Shown: positions 35,976-46,275, counted from the stretch's first letter. The stretch is 64,000 nucleotides of DNA from Pseudomonas fluorescens (GCF_000967965.1 NZ_LACC01000016.1:63951-127950), one strand, 5' to 3'. Notes: generated from the letters alone by a model not told the origin. Numbers and translations are program-made.

Positions 35976-36766
35976 GCGCGCTCCTGCCGCTGGGCGGCGC
36001 TGCGTTGGGAGAACACTTTGGCGAGTACGTGTTCGCGGGTTTCGATAAAACGCGGGTCGGACTTGATCGAGCGAGCCGACTCACCGGCGGCATAACGCTG
36101 ACCGAAATCGAGGCTCAGGCGCTCGACGATTTGCCCCGGGTTGGGCGCCAACAGAATCAGGTCGGTGGCGAGGAACACGGCTTCTTCGATGTCGTGGGTA
36201 ATCAGGAACACCGGCTTGGCGGTGCGTTGCCAGACTTGCAGCAACAGCTCCTGCATCTGCTCGCGGGTGAAGGCGTCGAGGGCACCGAAAGGTTCGTCCA
36301 TCAGCAACACACGCGGATCGGCGGCGAGGGCGCGGGCCAGGCCGACACGTTGCTTCTGGCCGCCCGAAAGCTGCCAGATGCGGCGTTGTTCAAAACCGGA
36401 AAGATCGACCAGGGCGAGCATTTCCTGGGCGCGAGCTTCGCGTTTGTCCCGGGCGATACCGGCCAGCTCCAGGCCGAACCCGACGTTGGCCAGAACGTCT
36501 TGCCACGGCAGCAGCGCGTCGTCCTGGAACACCACGCCGCGCTCGGCGCTCGGGCCTTTGACGGGCACGCCGTCGAGGGTGATACGCCCGGCGCTGGGTT
36601 CGACGAAACCGGCAATCAGGTTCAACAGCGAAGTCTTGCCACTGCCGGACGGGCCAAGGGCGACCAGCAATTGCCGGGGCCCCAGGCTCAGTGAGACATC
36701 CGCCAACACCGGTTCCGGATTGCCGGGGTACTGTGCGCTGATGCGCTCCAGCTGTAGCAAGGCCAT
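35972..36766 (-). CDS. tauB: Taurine ABC transporter ATPase TauB
   Basis: This 264-residue ATPase has Walker A GPSGSGKT near 39-46, [24 protein letters not shown], signature [15 protein letters not shown], Walker [13 protein letters not shown] and switch [18 protein letters not shown], all typical of the SsuB/TauB group. It lies 15 bp after tauA and overlaps tauC. Together they import taurine for use as sulfur source under sulfate limitation. Confidence 0.94.
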   Translation of the reverse strand: MALLQLERISAQYPGNPEPVLADVSLSLGPRQLLVALGPSGSGKTSLLNLIAGFVEPSAGRITLDGVPVKGPSAERGVVFQDDALLPWQDVLANVGFGLELAGIARDKREARAQEMLALVDLSGFEQRRIWQLSGGQKQRVGLARALAADPRVLLMDEPFGALDAFTREQMQELLLQVWQRTAKPVFLITHDIEEAVFLATDLILLAPNPGQIVERLSLDFGQRYAAGESARSIKSDPRFIETREHVLAKVFSQRSAAQRQERA

Positions 36767-36781
36767 CGCATTGACTCCCGA

Positions 36782-37759
36782 TCAGTTGGTGATGAACTTG
36801 GCGCTGACGTACGGCGCGTAGTCCGGCAGTACCGCCTCGACCTTGCCTTGCTCCTTGAGGAACGCCGCGGTGTCGGTGATGGCTTTGGTGGTCGGCGCGC
36901 CGAGGGTGAGCACCTGGTCAGCCGCCAGTGGGTAGACGTTGCCTTGCAACAGCAATGGAATGTCGCTGGCCTTGGCGCCAGACAGTTTTACAAGCTTGTC
37001 GACGTTGCCCTGGTTGGCCAGCCAGGCTTGCGGGTCTTTGCGGTAATCGGCGTAGGCGTCCAGGGTCACTTTGGCGAACGCGGTGACGATCTCCGGGTGC
37101 TTCTCGGCGAAATCCTTGCGCACGATCCAGGCGTCGAAGGTCGGTGCGCCGAACTTGGCCAGCTCGCCGGAGGTGATCAGTACCTTGCCGTTTTCCTTGG
37201 CGACACCGAGGGCCGGATCCCACACGTACGTGGCGTCGATGTCACCGCGTTTCCAGGCGGCAATGATCGCGGGTGGAGCCAGGTTGAGAACGGTGACTTT
37301 CGACGGGTCGATGTTCCAGTGCTTCAGCGCGGCGAGCAGGCTGTAGTGGCCGGTGGAAACGAACGGCACGGCGATCTTCTTGCCGATCAAGTCTTGCGGG
37401 GTCTTGATCCCGGAGCCGTCGCGGGCGACCAGGGCTTCGGCGGCGCCGATCTGGGTGGCGATGAGGAAGGTTTCGACCGGGACTTTACGGGTGATGGCGG
37501 CGGTCAAAGGGCTGGAACCCAGATAGCCGATCTGCACGTCACCGGAGGCGATGGCGGCGATGATGTCGGCACCGTTGTCGAATTTGCGCCAGCTGATATC
37601 GGCCTTGGTGGCCTTTTCGTAAGCGCCGTCAGCCTGGGCGACTTTCGCCGGGTCAACGGTGGTCTGGTAGGCGACGGTGAAGTCGGCCGCCTGGGCAAAA
37701 AAACTCGCGGTAGCCAAGGAAGCGGCCGCCAGCAAGCGTAGAGGGAAAGTCAGTTTCAT
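36782..37759 (-). CDS. tauA: Taurine-binding periplasmic protein TauA
   Basis: This 325-residue binding protein has a signal peptide MKLTFPLRLLAAASLATASF with cleavage around AQAADF. The mature part has FTVAYQTTVDPAKVAQADGAYEKATKADISWRKFDNGADIIAAIASGDVQIGYLGSSPLTAAI, the characteristic start of TauA. It is first in tauABCD. The upstream sequence has a perfect 10+10 bp inverted repeat at 37820-37848. Confidence 0.95.
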   Translation of the reverse strand: MKLTFPLRLLAAASLATASFFAQAADFTVAYQTTVDPAKVAQADGAYEKATKADISWRKFDNGADIIAAIASGDVQIGYLGSSPLTAAITRKVPVETFLIATQIGAAEALVARDGSGIKTPQDLIGKKIAVPFVSTGHYSLLAALKHWNIDPSKVTVLNLAPPAIIAAWKRGDIDATYVWDPALGVAKENGKVLITSGELAKFGAPTFDAWIVRKDFAEKHPEIVTAFAKVTLDAYADYRKDPQAWLANQGNVDKLVKLSGAKASDIPLLLQGNVYPLAADQVLTLGAPTTKAITDTAAFLKEQGKVEAVLPDYAPYVSAKFITN

Positions 37760-37819
37760 CAGAAAGCTCCTTGTCAGGCGACCGATTGTCGGCGTGAGAA
37801 AGAGACTAAATGATCTAAG

Positions 37820-37848
37820 AATTCGAAAATAAATAACTTTTTCGAATT
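37820..37848. promoter_or_regulatory. Perfect 10+10 bp inverted repeat upstream of tauA
   Basis: AATTCGAAAA (37820-37829) and TTTTCGAATT (37839-37848) are exact inverse complements with a nine-base spacer TAAATAACT. It lies 61 bases upstream of the tauA start in an AT-rich promoter region. It is a strong operator candidate. In enterobacteria tau is activated by CysB and Cbl, LysR-type proteins that bind such dyads. Confidence 0.6.
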
Positions 37849-37885
37849 AGCTTATGAGGGGAATATTGAGGAGCGACAGCTGAAT

Positions 37886-38035
37886 TGTGGCGAGGGGGCT
37901 TGTCGGAGCGCCGAACCGCCCCGTTCGGCTGCGAAGCAGTCGTAATGCAGGCAACTCGGTTTACCCTAAATACTGCGGTGTCGGTCTGATCTGGGACTGC
38001 TGCGCAGTCCAGCGGGGGCAAGCCCCCTCGCCACA
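37886..38035. repeat. REP pair with GC-rich insertion in left arm
   Basis: The left arm begins TGTGGCGAGGGGGCTTG but then carries TCGGAGCGCCGAACCG before CCCC-GTTCGGCTGCG; the copy at 26173 lacks this insertion and is otherwise nearly the same. The right arm GGGCAAGCCCCCTCGCCACA is normal. Confidence 0.8.
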
Positions 38036-38054
38036 GGGGACCTGTGTTTGACGG

Positions 38055-39638
38055 TTAGTTACTGATCGCCAGAATGCTCGCCTGGTACGCCCCGACGAAC
38101 ACATCGAAATCACCGACTTCGTTCTGTTCCAGCTCAGCCTGCTGAGCCAGCGACGAACGCGCCCGCTCTTCAAACTTCGCCTGCTCCTCAGCCGGCAAAG
38201 GCTCGCTGCGGAAGAACTCGGCATGGGCCTGGCTCTGGCGCAGGGAGAACTGGGCGAAGCTTTCCTTGTGCTCGGCCATCGACGCCAATACCTGGGCCGA
38301 CGGCGTCAGGGACGGGTCCTGGACCTTGGTCATCTGGGTGTCCAGCGCCTTGCTGTGGGCATCGCCGCCATGGCACTGGTCGAGCATCGCCGCCAGAGGG
38401 GCGATTTTTTCCAGCAGCTCGCCGGCCCATTCCTTCAGGTCAACCGGCTGGCCATCCCGTTGCAGTTGCAGGCCCGGACGACGACCTTCCTTGACCACGC
38501 TGAGGAAGTTCGAGGTCGCGTTGCCGCAACTGGTGTTGGTCAGCAGCGGGCTGTCATTGAGCGCGCAGTACAGCAGGAACGCATCGAGGAAGCGCGACTC
38601 GGTAAGGTCGATGCCCATCGGCAGGAACGGGTTGATGTCCAGGCAGCGTACTTCGACGTACTGGATGCCACGGGCCATCAGCGCCTGGATAGGACGTTCG
38701 CCGGTATAGGTCACGCGTTTCGGGCGGATGTTGGAGTAGTACTCGTTTTCGATCTGCAGGATGTTGGTGTTGAGCTGTACCCACTCGCCATCCTGGTGGG
38801 TGCCGACTTCGACATACGGCGCATACGGCGTGGCCACCGCTTTGCGCAGGCTGTCGGTGTAGCTGTTCAGATCGTTGTAGCACGGCGTCAGGCCAGCCTG
38901 GGCGTTGCTCTGGTAACCCAGGTCGCTCATGCGCAGGCTGGTGGCGTACGGCAGGTACAGGGTATGCGGGTCCAGTTGTTCCAACTGGTGCGAACGACCG
39001 CGCAGGAAGCCGGCGTCCAGTGCGGGTGAAGCACCGAACAGGTACATCAACAGCCAGCTATAGCGGCGGAAGTTGCGGATCAGCGCGATGTAGGACGACG
39101 ACTGGAAATCGCGGTCGGTGCCGACAAAGCCTTCGGCCTGCTTGAGCAACGGCCAGAGTTTTTCCGGCAGGGAAAAATTGTAGTGGATGCCGGCAATGCA
39201 TTGCATGGTCTTGCCGTAACGCAGGGCCAGACCCTTGCGGTAGACGTACTTGAGCTGCCCGATATTGGACGTGCCGTAATAGGCGATCGGGATATCTTCC
39301 TCGGCCGGCAACGGGCACGGCATCGATGGGCTCCACAGGTACTCGTTACCGAGCTTGCTGTAGGCAAAGCGGTGAATGCTGTCCAGGCTCGCCAGCGTAT
39401 CGGCAGGATCGGGCAGGGCCGGGGTGATGAACTCCAGCAGCGACTCGGAGTAGTCGGTGGTGATCTGTTCATTGGTCAGCGCGGAACCCAATTCTTCCGG
39501 GTGCGGCGTTTGCGCCAGGCGACCTTCATCGGTCACGCGCAGGCATTCACGTTCGATGCCGTGAAGGCACTGTTCGAGCAGAGAGAGGTTAGCGCGCTCG
39601 CCGAGCAGAGCCAGGCGGCGGTTGAGAAGTTCGCTCAA
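38055..39638 (-). CDS. gshA: Glutamate-cysteine ligase GshA
   Basis: This 527-residue class I gamma-glutamylcysteine synthetase performs the first step of glutathione synthesis. It starts [31 protein letters not shown] and shows [50 protein letters not shown] and [14 protein letters not shown]. The start TTG at 39638 is preferred because GAAGGAA lies 7 bases upstream; a GTG 5 codons earlier has no ribosome site. The rare TTG may limit synthesis. It follows tauABCD (after a REP) on the same strand, a natural sink for cysteine. Confidence 0.93.
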   Translation of the reverse strand: MSELLNRRLALLGERANLSLLEQCLHGIERECLRVTDEGRLAQTPHPEELGSALTNEQITTDYSESLLEFITPALPDPADTLASLDSIHRFAYSKLGNEYLWSPSMPCPLPAEEDIPIAYYGTSNIGQLKYVYRKGLALRYGKTMQCIAGIHYNFSLPEKLWPLLKQAEGFVGTDRDFQSSSYIALIRNFRRYSWLLMYLFGASPALDAGFLRGRSHQLEQLDPHTLYLPYATSLRMSDLGYQSNAQAGLTPCYNDLNSYTDSLRKAVATPYAPYVEVGTHQDGEWVQLNTNILQIENEYYSNIRPKRVTYTGERPIQALMARGIQYVEVRCLDINPFLPMGIDLTESRFLDAFLLYCALNDSPLLTNTSCGNATSNFLSVVKEGRRPGLQLQRDGQPVDLKEWAGELLEKIAPLAAMLDQCHGGDAHSKALDTQMTKVQDPSLTPSAQVLASMAEHKESFAQFSLRQSQAHAEFFRSEPLPAEEQAKFEERARSSLAQQAELEQNEVGDFDVFVGAYQASILAISN

Positions 39639-39770
39639 GTTGGATTCCTTCACGCGTCAGTCGCCCCAATATGGGGGTGGGCAAGACGGTCTACAAGGGT
39701 GAAGTTAAAACTGGCGTTTTCGCCTGGTTTTGGAGCCGCACTGAACCGGTAAATAACTGATTGCAGTAAT

Positions 39771-39914
39771 CCCTGTGGGAGCAAGTCTGTGGCGAGGGGG
39801 CTTGCCCCCGTTGGGCTGCGAAGCAGCCCCAAAGTCTCTCATATACCAGGATTTTGTGAGTGCTACGCACTCAAACGGGGGCAAGCCCCCTCGCCACAAG
39901 CCCGCTCCCACAGG
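39771..39914. repeat. Nested REP: two REP families inside each other
   Basis: An outer pair (CCTGTGGGAGCAAG at the left, CCCGCTCCCACAGG at the right) encloses an inner TGTGGCGAGGGGGC/GCCCCCTCGCCACA pair with GGGCTGCGAAGCAGCCC inside. The two REP types are normally found separately in this window, so one probably inserted in the other. Confidence 0.8.
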
Positions 39915-39954
39915 TTGCGTACTGCCGAAATTAACTCAAATTGATGACGACTAG

Positions 39955-40338
39955 CTACAGGACAGCGAACGTGCCTTGTGCTTTTGCGACCAGTTTGTCG
40001 CCCTGCATCACATCGGCCTCGACCACCAGTGTGCGGCGGCCCGGGTGGATCACCCGCGCCGTGCACATCACCTCGCCATCTGAGACGGCTCGGATGTAGT
40101 TGATCTTGCACTCGATGGTCGCACTCTGCTGGTCAAAGCCGTGGGTGCTGGAACAGGCCAGCCCCATGGCAATGTCCACCAGGCTGAACAAGGCCCCGCC
40201 GTGCAGCTTGCCGCCGCGATTGCGCAGCTCCGGTTCCAGCGCCAGGGCGACTTGCGCCACCCCGGTTTCCAGACTGTGCAAGCGGCAGCCCAGCAGCTTG
40301 AAAAACGCGCTTTCGGTCAGCCCGGCGGGAATGTCCAT
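39955..40338 (-). CDS. PaaI-family hotdog thioesterase
   Basis: This 127-residue protein has the hotdog thioesterase signature RGGKLHGGALFSLVDIAMGLACSSTHG and ends TLVVEADVMQGDKLVAKAQGTFAVL. It would hydrolyse acyl-CoA thioesters; the substrate is unknown. Its ATG overlaps the stop of tex (ATGA, 40335-40340 region), so it is translationally coupled to it, a conserved arrangement in Pseudomonas. Confidence 0.88.
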   Translation of the reverse strand: MDIPAGLTESAFFKLLGCRLHSLETGVAQVALALEPELRNRGGKLHGGALFSLVDIAMGLACSSTHGFDQQSATIECKINYIRAVSDGEVMCTARVIHPGRRTLVVEADVMQGDKLVAKAQGTFAVL

Positions 40339-42662
40339 CAGCGTTTCTTCAACTGCTTGGCATTGGCGAACAGCGAAGCCATGGCATTGTTGCTCGGTGC
40401 TGCCGCCGTGGTTTCCTTGCGCGGTGCGGTGTTCTGGGACTGGCGTGGCGCCGACCCCGGACGCGCGCCGCGAGCGCCGTCGATCTTCTCGCCCGGGGTG
40501 TCGCTCATGCGCATCGACAGGCCAACGCGTTTGCGCGGGATGTCGATTTCCATGACCTTCACTTTCACCACGTCACCGGCCTTCACCGCTTCCCGTGGAT
40601 CCTTGATGAACTTCTCCGAAAGTGCAGAGATGTGCACCAAACCGTCCTGATGCACGCCGATATCGACGAAGGCACCGAAGTTGGTCACGTTGGTCACCAC
40701 GCCTTCGAGGATCATGCCCAGTTGAAGGTCCTTGAGGTCTTCGACGCCTTCCTGGAACTCGGCGGTCTTGAACTCGGGACGCGGGTCGCGGCCGGGTTTT
40801 TCCAGTTCCTGGAGGATGTCGGTCACGGTCGGCAGACCGAAGGTTTCATCGGTGTACTTCTTCGGATCGAGGCGCTTGAGGAACGCGGCATCGCCAATCA
40901 GCGAGCGGATGTCACGGTCGGTTTCGGCGGCGATGCGCTGAACCAGCGGATAGGCTTCCGGGTGAACCGCCGACGAGTCCAGCGGGTTTTCGCCATTCAT
41001 GACGCGCAGGAATCCAGCGGCCTGTTCGAAGGTTTTCTCGCCCAGGCGCGCGACTTTCTTCAGCGCAGCGCGGGTCTTGAACGCACCGTGCTCGTCGCGG
41101 TGGCTGACGATGTTCTGCGCCAGGGTCGCGTTGAGGCCGGAGATCCGTGCCAGCAGCGCCACGGACGCAGTGTTCACATCCACGCCGACGGCGTTCACGC
41201 AGTCCTCGACCACCGCATCCAGGCCACGGGCCAGTTTCAGTTGCGACACGTCGTGCTGGTACTGGCCGACGCCGATGGATTTCGGATCGATTTTCACCAG
41301 CTCAGCCAACGGGTCTTGCAGGCGACGGGCAATCGACACGGCGCCACGGATCGACACGTCGAGGTCCGGGAATTCCTTGGAGGCCAGCTCCGATGCCGAG
41401 TAAACCGATGCGCCGGCCTCGGAAACCATGACCTTGGTCATCTTCATGGCTGGGTATTTTTTGATCAGCTCAGCGGCCAGCTTGTCGGTCTCGCGACTGG
41501 CGGTACCGTTGCCGATGGCGATCAGGTCCACCGAGTGCTTGGCGCACAGGGCGGCGAGCACGGCGAGGGTCTGGTCCCATTTGTTGTGCGGCACGTGCGG
41601 GTAAACCGTGGCGTGATCCAGCAGCTTGCCGGTGGAGTCGACCACGGCGACCTTGCAACCGGTGCGCAGGCCCGGGTCGAGGCCCAGGGTGGCGCGTGGG
41701 CCGGCCGGGGCCGACAGCAGCAGGTCGTGCAGGTTATGGGCGAACACGTTGATCGCTTCGGTTTCCGCGCCATCGCGCAGTTCGCCCAGCAGATCCGTCT
41801 CCAGGTGGGTGTAGAGCTTGACCTTCCAGGTCCAGCGCACCACTTCGCCCAGCCATTTGTCGGCGGCACGGTTCTGGTTCTGGATGCCGAATTGCTGGCC
41901 GATCATGCCTTCGCACGGGTGCATGGTGCCCGGCAGTTCGTCGCCGACTTTTAGCGCTGAGCTGAGGATGCCTTCGTTGCGACCACGGAAAATCGCCAGC
42001 GCGCGGTGCGACGGCATGCTTTTGAGCGGTTCGTCGTGTTCAAAGTAATCGCGGAACTTGGCGCCTTCCTCTTCCTTGCCGGCAATCACGCGGGCACTGA
42101 GGGTGGCTTCCTGCTTCAGGTAGTTGCGCAGCTTGTCCAAGAGGCCTGCGTCTTCGGCGAAGCGTTCCATCAGGATGTACTTGGCGCCTTCGAGGGCAGC
42201 CTTCACATCGGCCACGCCTTTTTCCGCGTCGATGAAGCGTGCGGCTTCGGTTTCCGGGTTCAGGGACGGGTCGTTGAACAGACCGTCGGCCAGCTCGCCC
42301 AGGCCGGCTTCCAGGGCGATCTGGCCCTTGGTGCGGCGCTTCTGCTTGTACGGCAGGTACAAGTCTTCGAGACGGGTCTTGGTGTCGGCGAGCTTGATGT
42401 CGCGTTCAAGTTGCGGGGTCAGCTTGCCCTGCTCCTGGATGCTGGCGAGGATGCTGATACGCCGTTCGTCGAGTTCTCGCAGGTAGCGCAGGCGCTCTTC
42501 CAGATGACGCAATTGCGTATCGTCGAGGCTGCCGGTCACTTCTTTCCGGTAACGGGCGATGAAGGGAACGGTAGAGCCTTCATCGAGTAGCGCGACGGCC
42601 GCTTCGACCTGTTGTGGGCGTACACCGAGTTCCTCGGCGATGCGGCTGTTGATGCTGTCCAT
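40338..42662 (-). CDS. tex: Tex transcription accessory protein
   Basis: This 774-residue RNA-binding protein starts [48 protein letters not shown], contains a YqgF/RNase-H-like domain ([18 protein letters not shown]), helix-hairpin-helix motifs ([22 protein letters not shown]) and a C-terminal S1 domain ([20 protein letters not shown]) near 650-720. Tex is an essential or fitness factor affecting transcription and toxin genes in other bacteria. The ATG at 42662 is the usual start. Confidence 0.96.
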   Translation of the reverse strand: MDSINSRIAEELGVRPQQVEAAVALLDEGSTVPFIARYRKEVTGSLDDTQLRHLEERLRYLRELDERRISILASIQEQGKLTPQLERDIKLADTKTRLEDLYLPYKQKRRTKGQIALEAGLGELADGLFNDPSLNPETEAARFIDAEKGVADVKAALEGAKYILMERFAEDAGLLDKLRNYLKQEATLSARVIAGKEEEGAKFRDYFEHDEPLKSMPSHRALAIFRGRNEGILSSALKVGDELPGTMHPCEGMIGQQFGIQNQNRAADKWLGEVVRWTWKVKLYTHLETDLLGELRDGAETEAINVFAHNLHDLLLSAPAGPRATLGLDPGLRTGCKVAVVDSTGKLLDHATVYPHVPHNKWDQTLAVLAALCAKHSVDLIAIGNGTASRETDKLAAELIKKYPAMKMTKVMVSEAGASVYSASELASKEFPDLDVSIRGAVSIARRLQDPLAELVKIDPKSIGVGQYQHDVSQLKLARGLDAVVEDCVNAVGVDVNTASVALLARISGLNATLAQNIVSHRDEHGAFKTRAALKKVARLGEKTFEQAAGFLRVMNGENPLDSSAVHPEAYPLVQRIAAETDRDIRSLIGDAAFLKRLDPKKYTDETFGLPTVTDILQELEKPGRDPRPEFKTAEFQEGVEDLKDLQLGMILEGVVTNVTNFGAFVDIGVHQDGLVHISALSEKFIKDPREAVKAGDVVKVKVMEIDIPRKRVGLSMRMSDTPGEKIDGARGARPGSAPRQSQNTAPRKETTAAAPSNNAMASLFANAKQLKKR

Positions 42663-43022
42663 AAAACCACCTGACAAATTGTGAAAGCAGGCTCGCAGGC
42701 GCAGAGATAGGACCTGGGCGAGTCTGGTTGAGCGGCCTGGCCTGCGCCGCTACCTGGATCAAAAGGTATCCCGTTGACCCGTGAAATCGAACAATTACTG
42801 CCGACGCCATGAAAAAAAACGCGTCCGTCTGTAGTACCTGTCTGACGTTGCCTGACACAAAAGGCCGCGCATTATAACCAGCGTTCCGGCATTCGGGGAC
42901 ATCGCGGATTGCAGGTGCAATGGCCGGTTTTCTGGCGCTGGAGGAAAAATCTGCTAACAATGCACACGGTGCGTATAACGGCAGCTACGCCATAATGCGC
43001 GCCGAGATCAAAGGAGCATCCA
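42663..43022. promoter_or_regulatory. Divergent promoter region tex/ompR
   Basis: The 360-base gap contains a -10-like CATAAT at about 42990-42996 with ribosome site AAAGGAG at 43010 for ompR, and on the minus strand a TTATAA-type box near 42874 for tex. No REP or hairpin with T run is present. Confidence 0.4.
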
Positions 43023-43763
43023 ATGAGCAGCACTGCACAAACTGCTGAAGGCGAAAAAATTCTTATCGTTGACGACGATCCGGGGCTCAGCAGCCTGCTG
43101 GAACGTTTTTTCGTCAGCAAGGGCTACCGCGCCCGCGCCGTACCGAACACCGAGCAAATGGATCGCCTGCTGGCGCGCGAAGTGTTCAACCTGGTCGTCC
43201 TCGACCTGATGTTGCCCGGCGAAGACGGCCTGACCGCCTGCCGCCGCCTGCGCAGCGCGAACAACCAGATTCCGATCATCATGCTCACCGCCAAGGGCGA
43301 CGAGCTGAGTCGTATCAAGGGCCTGGAGCTGGGCGCCGACGATTACCTGGCCAAGCCGTTCAACCCCGATGAGCTGATGGCTCGCGTCAAAGCGGTATTG
43401 CGTCGCCAGTCGGCTCCGGTGCCTGGCGCCCCGGGCAGCGAAGACGAAAGCGTGACCTTCGGTGACTACGAGTTGTCCCTGGCCACCCGCGAGCTCAAGC
43501 GCGGCGAAGAAGTGCACATGCTCACCACCGGTGAGTTCGCTGTACTCAAGGCTCTGGTGATGAACGCACGTCAGCCGCTGACCCGCGACAAACTGATGAA
43601 CCTGGCTCGTGGCCGCGAGTGGGATGCTCTGGAGCGTTCCATCGATGTGCAGATTTCTCGTCTGCGCCGGATGATCGAGCCCGATCCGTCCAAACCGCGT
43701 TACATCCAGACTGTCTGGGGCGTGGGTTACGTGTTTGTACCGGATGGTACCGCCACCAAGTGA
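43023..43763 (+). CDS. ompR: Response regulator OmpR
   Basis: This 246-residue OmpR/PhoB-type regulator has an acidic pocket ILIVDDDPG, phospho-acceptor Asp61 in VVLDLMLPGEDG, the conserved LAKPFNPDEL lysine, and a C-terminal winged helix-turn-helix ending SIDVQISRLRRMIEPDPSKPRYIQTVWGVGYVFV. It works with the EnvZ kinase encoded 115 bp downstream in osmotic and envelope control. Start preceded by AAAGGAG. Confidence 0.95.
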   Translation: MSSTAQTAEGEKILIVDDDPGLSSLLERFFVSKGYRARAVPNTEQMDRLLAREVFNLVVLDLMLPGEDGLTACRRLRSANNQIPIIMLTAKGDELSRIKGLELGADDYLAKPFNPDELMARVKAVLRRQSAPVPGAPGSEDESVTFGDYELSLATRELKRGEEVHMLTTGEFAVLKALVMNARQPLTRDKLMNLARGREWDALERSIDVQISRLRRMIEPDPSKPRYIQTVWGVGYVFVPDGTATK

Positions 43764-43770
43764 TTGGCGA

Positions 43771-43860
43771 TTTGTAGGAGCGGGTCATGCGGACAGCGGA
43801 TCAATCGATCCTGTCCGCAGACTCGCGATCCGCAATATGCGAGCATCGCTCGCTCCTGCA
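43771..43860. repeat. Degenerate REP pair between ompR and envZ
   Basis: TGTAGGAGCGGG at the left and CGAGCATCGCTCGCTCCTGCA at the right are inverted, degenerate relatives of the CTCCTAC REP type, with GCGGACAGCGGATC and GATCCTGTCCGC pairing inside. It lies inside an operon. Confidence 0.6.
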
Positions 43861-43878
43861 AGTGTTTAACGGTTATCC

Positions 43879-45192
43879 ATGAAAACCCCCGTTTGGTTCC
43901 CCCAGAGCTTCTTCTCCCGCACCCTTTGGCTGGTGCTCATCGTCGTACTCTTCTCCAAGGCACTGACCCTGGTTTATCTGCTGATGAACGAAGACGTATT
44001 GGTGGACCGCCAGTACAGCCACGGTGTCGCCCTGACGCTGCGCGCCTATTGGGCGGCCGATGAAGAAAGTCGCGGCAAGATCGCCGAGGCCGCGACCCTG
44101 ATACGGGTGGTGGGTGCCGGCGTGCCGGAAGGCGAACAGCACTGGCCTTACAGCGAGATCTACCAGCGGCAGATGCAGGCGGAGTTGGGTGCCGACACTG
44201 AAGTCCGGCTGCGCATGCATTCGCCACCGGCGCTGTGGGTCCGGGCGCCAAGCCTGGGCGATGGCTGGCTGAAAGTACCGCTTTATCCCCATCCGCTGCG
44301 CGGCCAGAAAATCTGGAACGTACTGGGCTGGTTCCTCGCCATTGGCCTGCTGTCCACCGCTTCGGCCTGGATCTTCGTCAGCCAGCTCAATCAACCTTTG
44401 AAGCGTCTGGTGTATGCCGCGCGGCAACTCGGTCAGGGTCGCAGCGTACGCCTGCCGATCAGCGATACGCCGAGTGAGATGACCGAAGTTTACCGCGCCT
44501 TCAACCAGATGGCCGAAGACGTCGAGCAGGCCGGTCGCGAGCGTGAACTGATGCTGGCCGGGGTGTCCCACGACTTGCGCACGCCATTGACCCGCTTGCG
44601 CCTGTCCCTGGAGCTGATGGGCGATCACACTGACCTGACCAATGACATGGTTCGTGACATCGAGGACATGGATGCGATTCTCGATCAGTTCCTGGCGTTC
44701 ATTCGTGACGGGCGCGATGAGTCGGTGGAAGAGGTTGACCTGAGCGACCTGGTCCGTGAAGTTGCCGCACCGTATAACCAGACCGAAGAAAAAGTGCGGT
44801 TACGCCTGGAGCCTATCCAGCCGTTCCCACTGCGTCGTGTGTCGATGAAGCGGCTGCTGAACAACCTGATCGGCAACGCGCTGCATCATGCTGGCAGCGG
44901 TGTGGAGGTGGCGGCGTATGTATCCGGGGATACCAGCGCACCGTATGTGGTGCTGAGTGTCATGGACCGTGGTGCCGGTATTGATCCATCGGAACTGGAA
45001 GCGATTTTCAACCCGTTCACTCGCGGTGATCGTGCCCGGGGTGGCAAAGGTACCGGATTAGGTCTGGCGATCGTGAAGCGGATTGCTTCGATGCATGGCG
45101 GGAATGTTGAGCTGCGTAACCGCTCGGGCGGTGGGCTGGAAGCTCGGGTGCGGTTGCCGTTGGGGTTGATGTTGCCGCGGGATGCTGTTTAG
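43879..45192 (+). CDS. envZ: Sensor histidine kinase EnvZ
   Basis: This 437-residue inner-membrane kinase has a first helix (LWLVLIVVLFSKALTLVYLL, about 14-33), a periplasmic sensor of about 120 residues, a second helix (VLGWFLAIGLLSTASAWIFV), HAMP, an H-box VSHDLRTPLTRLRLSLEL with His231, and N, G1 and G2 boxes (NNLIGNALHH, DRGAGID, GKGTGLGL). It phosphorylates OmpR. The periplasmic region is close in size to that of E. coli EnvZ. Confidence 0.95.
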   Translation: MKTPVWFPQSFFSRTLWLVLIVVLFSKALTLVYLLMNEDVLVDRQYSHGVALTLRAYWAADEESRGKIAEAATLIRVVGAGVPEGEQHWPYSEIYQRQMQAELGADTEVRLRMHSPPALWVRAPSLGDGWLKVPLYPHPLRGQKIWNVLGWFLAIGLLSTASAWIFVSQLNQPLKRLVYAARQLGQGRSVRLPISDTPSEMTEVYRAFNQMAEDVEQAGRERELMLAGVSHDLRTPLTRLRLSLELMGDHTDLTNDMVRDIEDMDAILDQFLAFIRDGRDESVEEVDLSDLVREVAAPYNQTEEKVRLRLEPIQPFPLRRVSMKRLLNNLIGNALHHAGSGVEVAAYVSGDTSAPYVVLSVMDRGAGIDPSELEAIFNPFTRGDRARGGKGTGLGLAIVKRIASMHGGNVELRNRSGGGLEARVRLPLGLMLPRDAV

Positions 45193-45208
45193 CAAACACA
45201 GAGGCCTT

Positions 45209-45358
45209 TGTGGCGAGGGAGCTTGCTCCCGTTCGGCTGCGCAGCAGCCGCAAAACCAGACAACCGTGTCCGAAGTGCAAGAACACGATTGTGGGATTTG
45301 GGAGTCCTTCGGCCTGGAGCGCCAGCCCGGTCCAACGGGAGCAAGCTCCCTCGCCACA
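45209..45358. repeat. REP pair, TGTGGCGAGGGAGC type
   Basis: TGTGGCGAGGGAGCTTGCTC and GAGCAAGCTCCCTCGCCACA inverted, with GGCTGCGCAGCAGCC between; between convergent envZ and rimK. Confidence 0.85.
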
Positions 45359-45369
45359 GTAGATGAGCC

Positions 45370-46275
45370 TCAGCCCTTCCCTTTGGTCCGCGTCATATTC
45401 GGCCCACCATTCTTCTCCAGATGCTCGATGATGATCCCCGCCACATTCTTCCCGGTGGTGGTCTCGATCCCCTCAAGACCCGGCGACGAGTTCACCTCCA
45501 TCACCAACGGCCCGTGATTGGAGCGCAGGATGTCGACGCCTGCCACCGCCAGCCCCATGACCTTCGCCGCACGCAACGCCGTCATGCGTTCTTCCGGGGT
45601 GATCTTGATCAGGCTCGCGCTGCCACCGCGATGCAGGTTGGAGCGAAACTCGCCGGGTTTGGCCTGGCGCTTCATCGCTGCAATTACCTTGTCGCCGACG
45701 ACGAAGCAGCGAATGTCCGCACCACCGGCTTCCTTGATGTACTCCTGAACCATGATGTTCTGCTTGAGGCCCATGAACGCCTCGATCACCGACTCCGCGG
45801 CCGTGGCGGTTTCGCACAGCACCACGCCGATGCCCTGGGTACCTTCCAGGACCTTGATCACCAACGGCGCGCCGTTGACCATTTCGATCAGGTCGGGAAT
45901 GTCATCGGGGGAGTGGGCAAACCCGGTCACCGGCAAACCGATCCCGCGACGGGACAGCAATTGCAGCGAACGCAGCTTGTCCCGGGAACGGGCAATGGCC
46001 ACCGATTCGTTGAGCGGAAATACCCCCATCATTTCGAACTGGCGCAGCACTGCGCAGCCATAAAAGGTCACGGAAGCGCCGATCCGTGGAATCACCGCAT
46101 CGAAATCCTCCAGCGGTTTGCCGCGGTAGTGGATTTGTGGCTTGTGGCTGGCGATGTTCATGTAGGCGCGCAAGGTGTCGACCACCACCATTTCATGGCC
46201 ACGCTCGGTACCGGCTTCGACCAGACGACGGGTGGAATACAGACGCGGATTCCGCGACAGCACAGCGATCTTCAT
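45370..46275 (-). CDS. rimK: Ribosomal protein S6 glutamyltransferase RimK
   Basis: This 301-residue ATP-grasp ligase adds glutamates to the C-terminus of ribosomal protein S6. Features: [27 protein letters not shown]-like [34 protein letters not shown] (ATP-grasp), [34 protein letters not shown] and [14 protein letters not shown] (metal site). It overlaps rimB by 4 bases. In P. fluorescens rimABK remodels ribosomes and influences colonisation. Confidence 0.95.
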   Translation of the reverse strand: MKIAVLSRNPRLYSTRRLVEAGTERGHEMVVVDTLRAYMNIASHKPQIHYRGKPLEDFDAVIPRIGASVTFYGCAVLRQFEMMGVFPLNESVAIARSRDKLRSLQLLSRRGIGLPVTGFAHSPDDIPDLIEMVNGAPLVIKVLEGTQGIGVVLCETATAAESVIEAFMGLKQNIMVQEYIKEAGGADIRCFVVGDKVIAAMKRQAKPGEFRSNLHRGGSASLIKITPEERMTALRAAKVMGLAVAGVDILRSNHGPLVMEVNSSPGLEGIETTTGKNVAGIIIEHLEKNGGPNMTRTKGKG

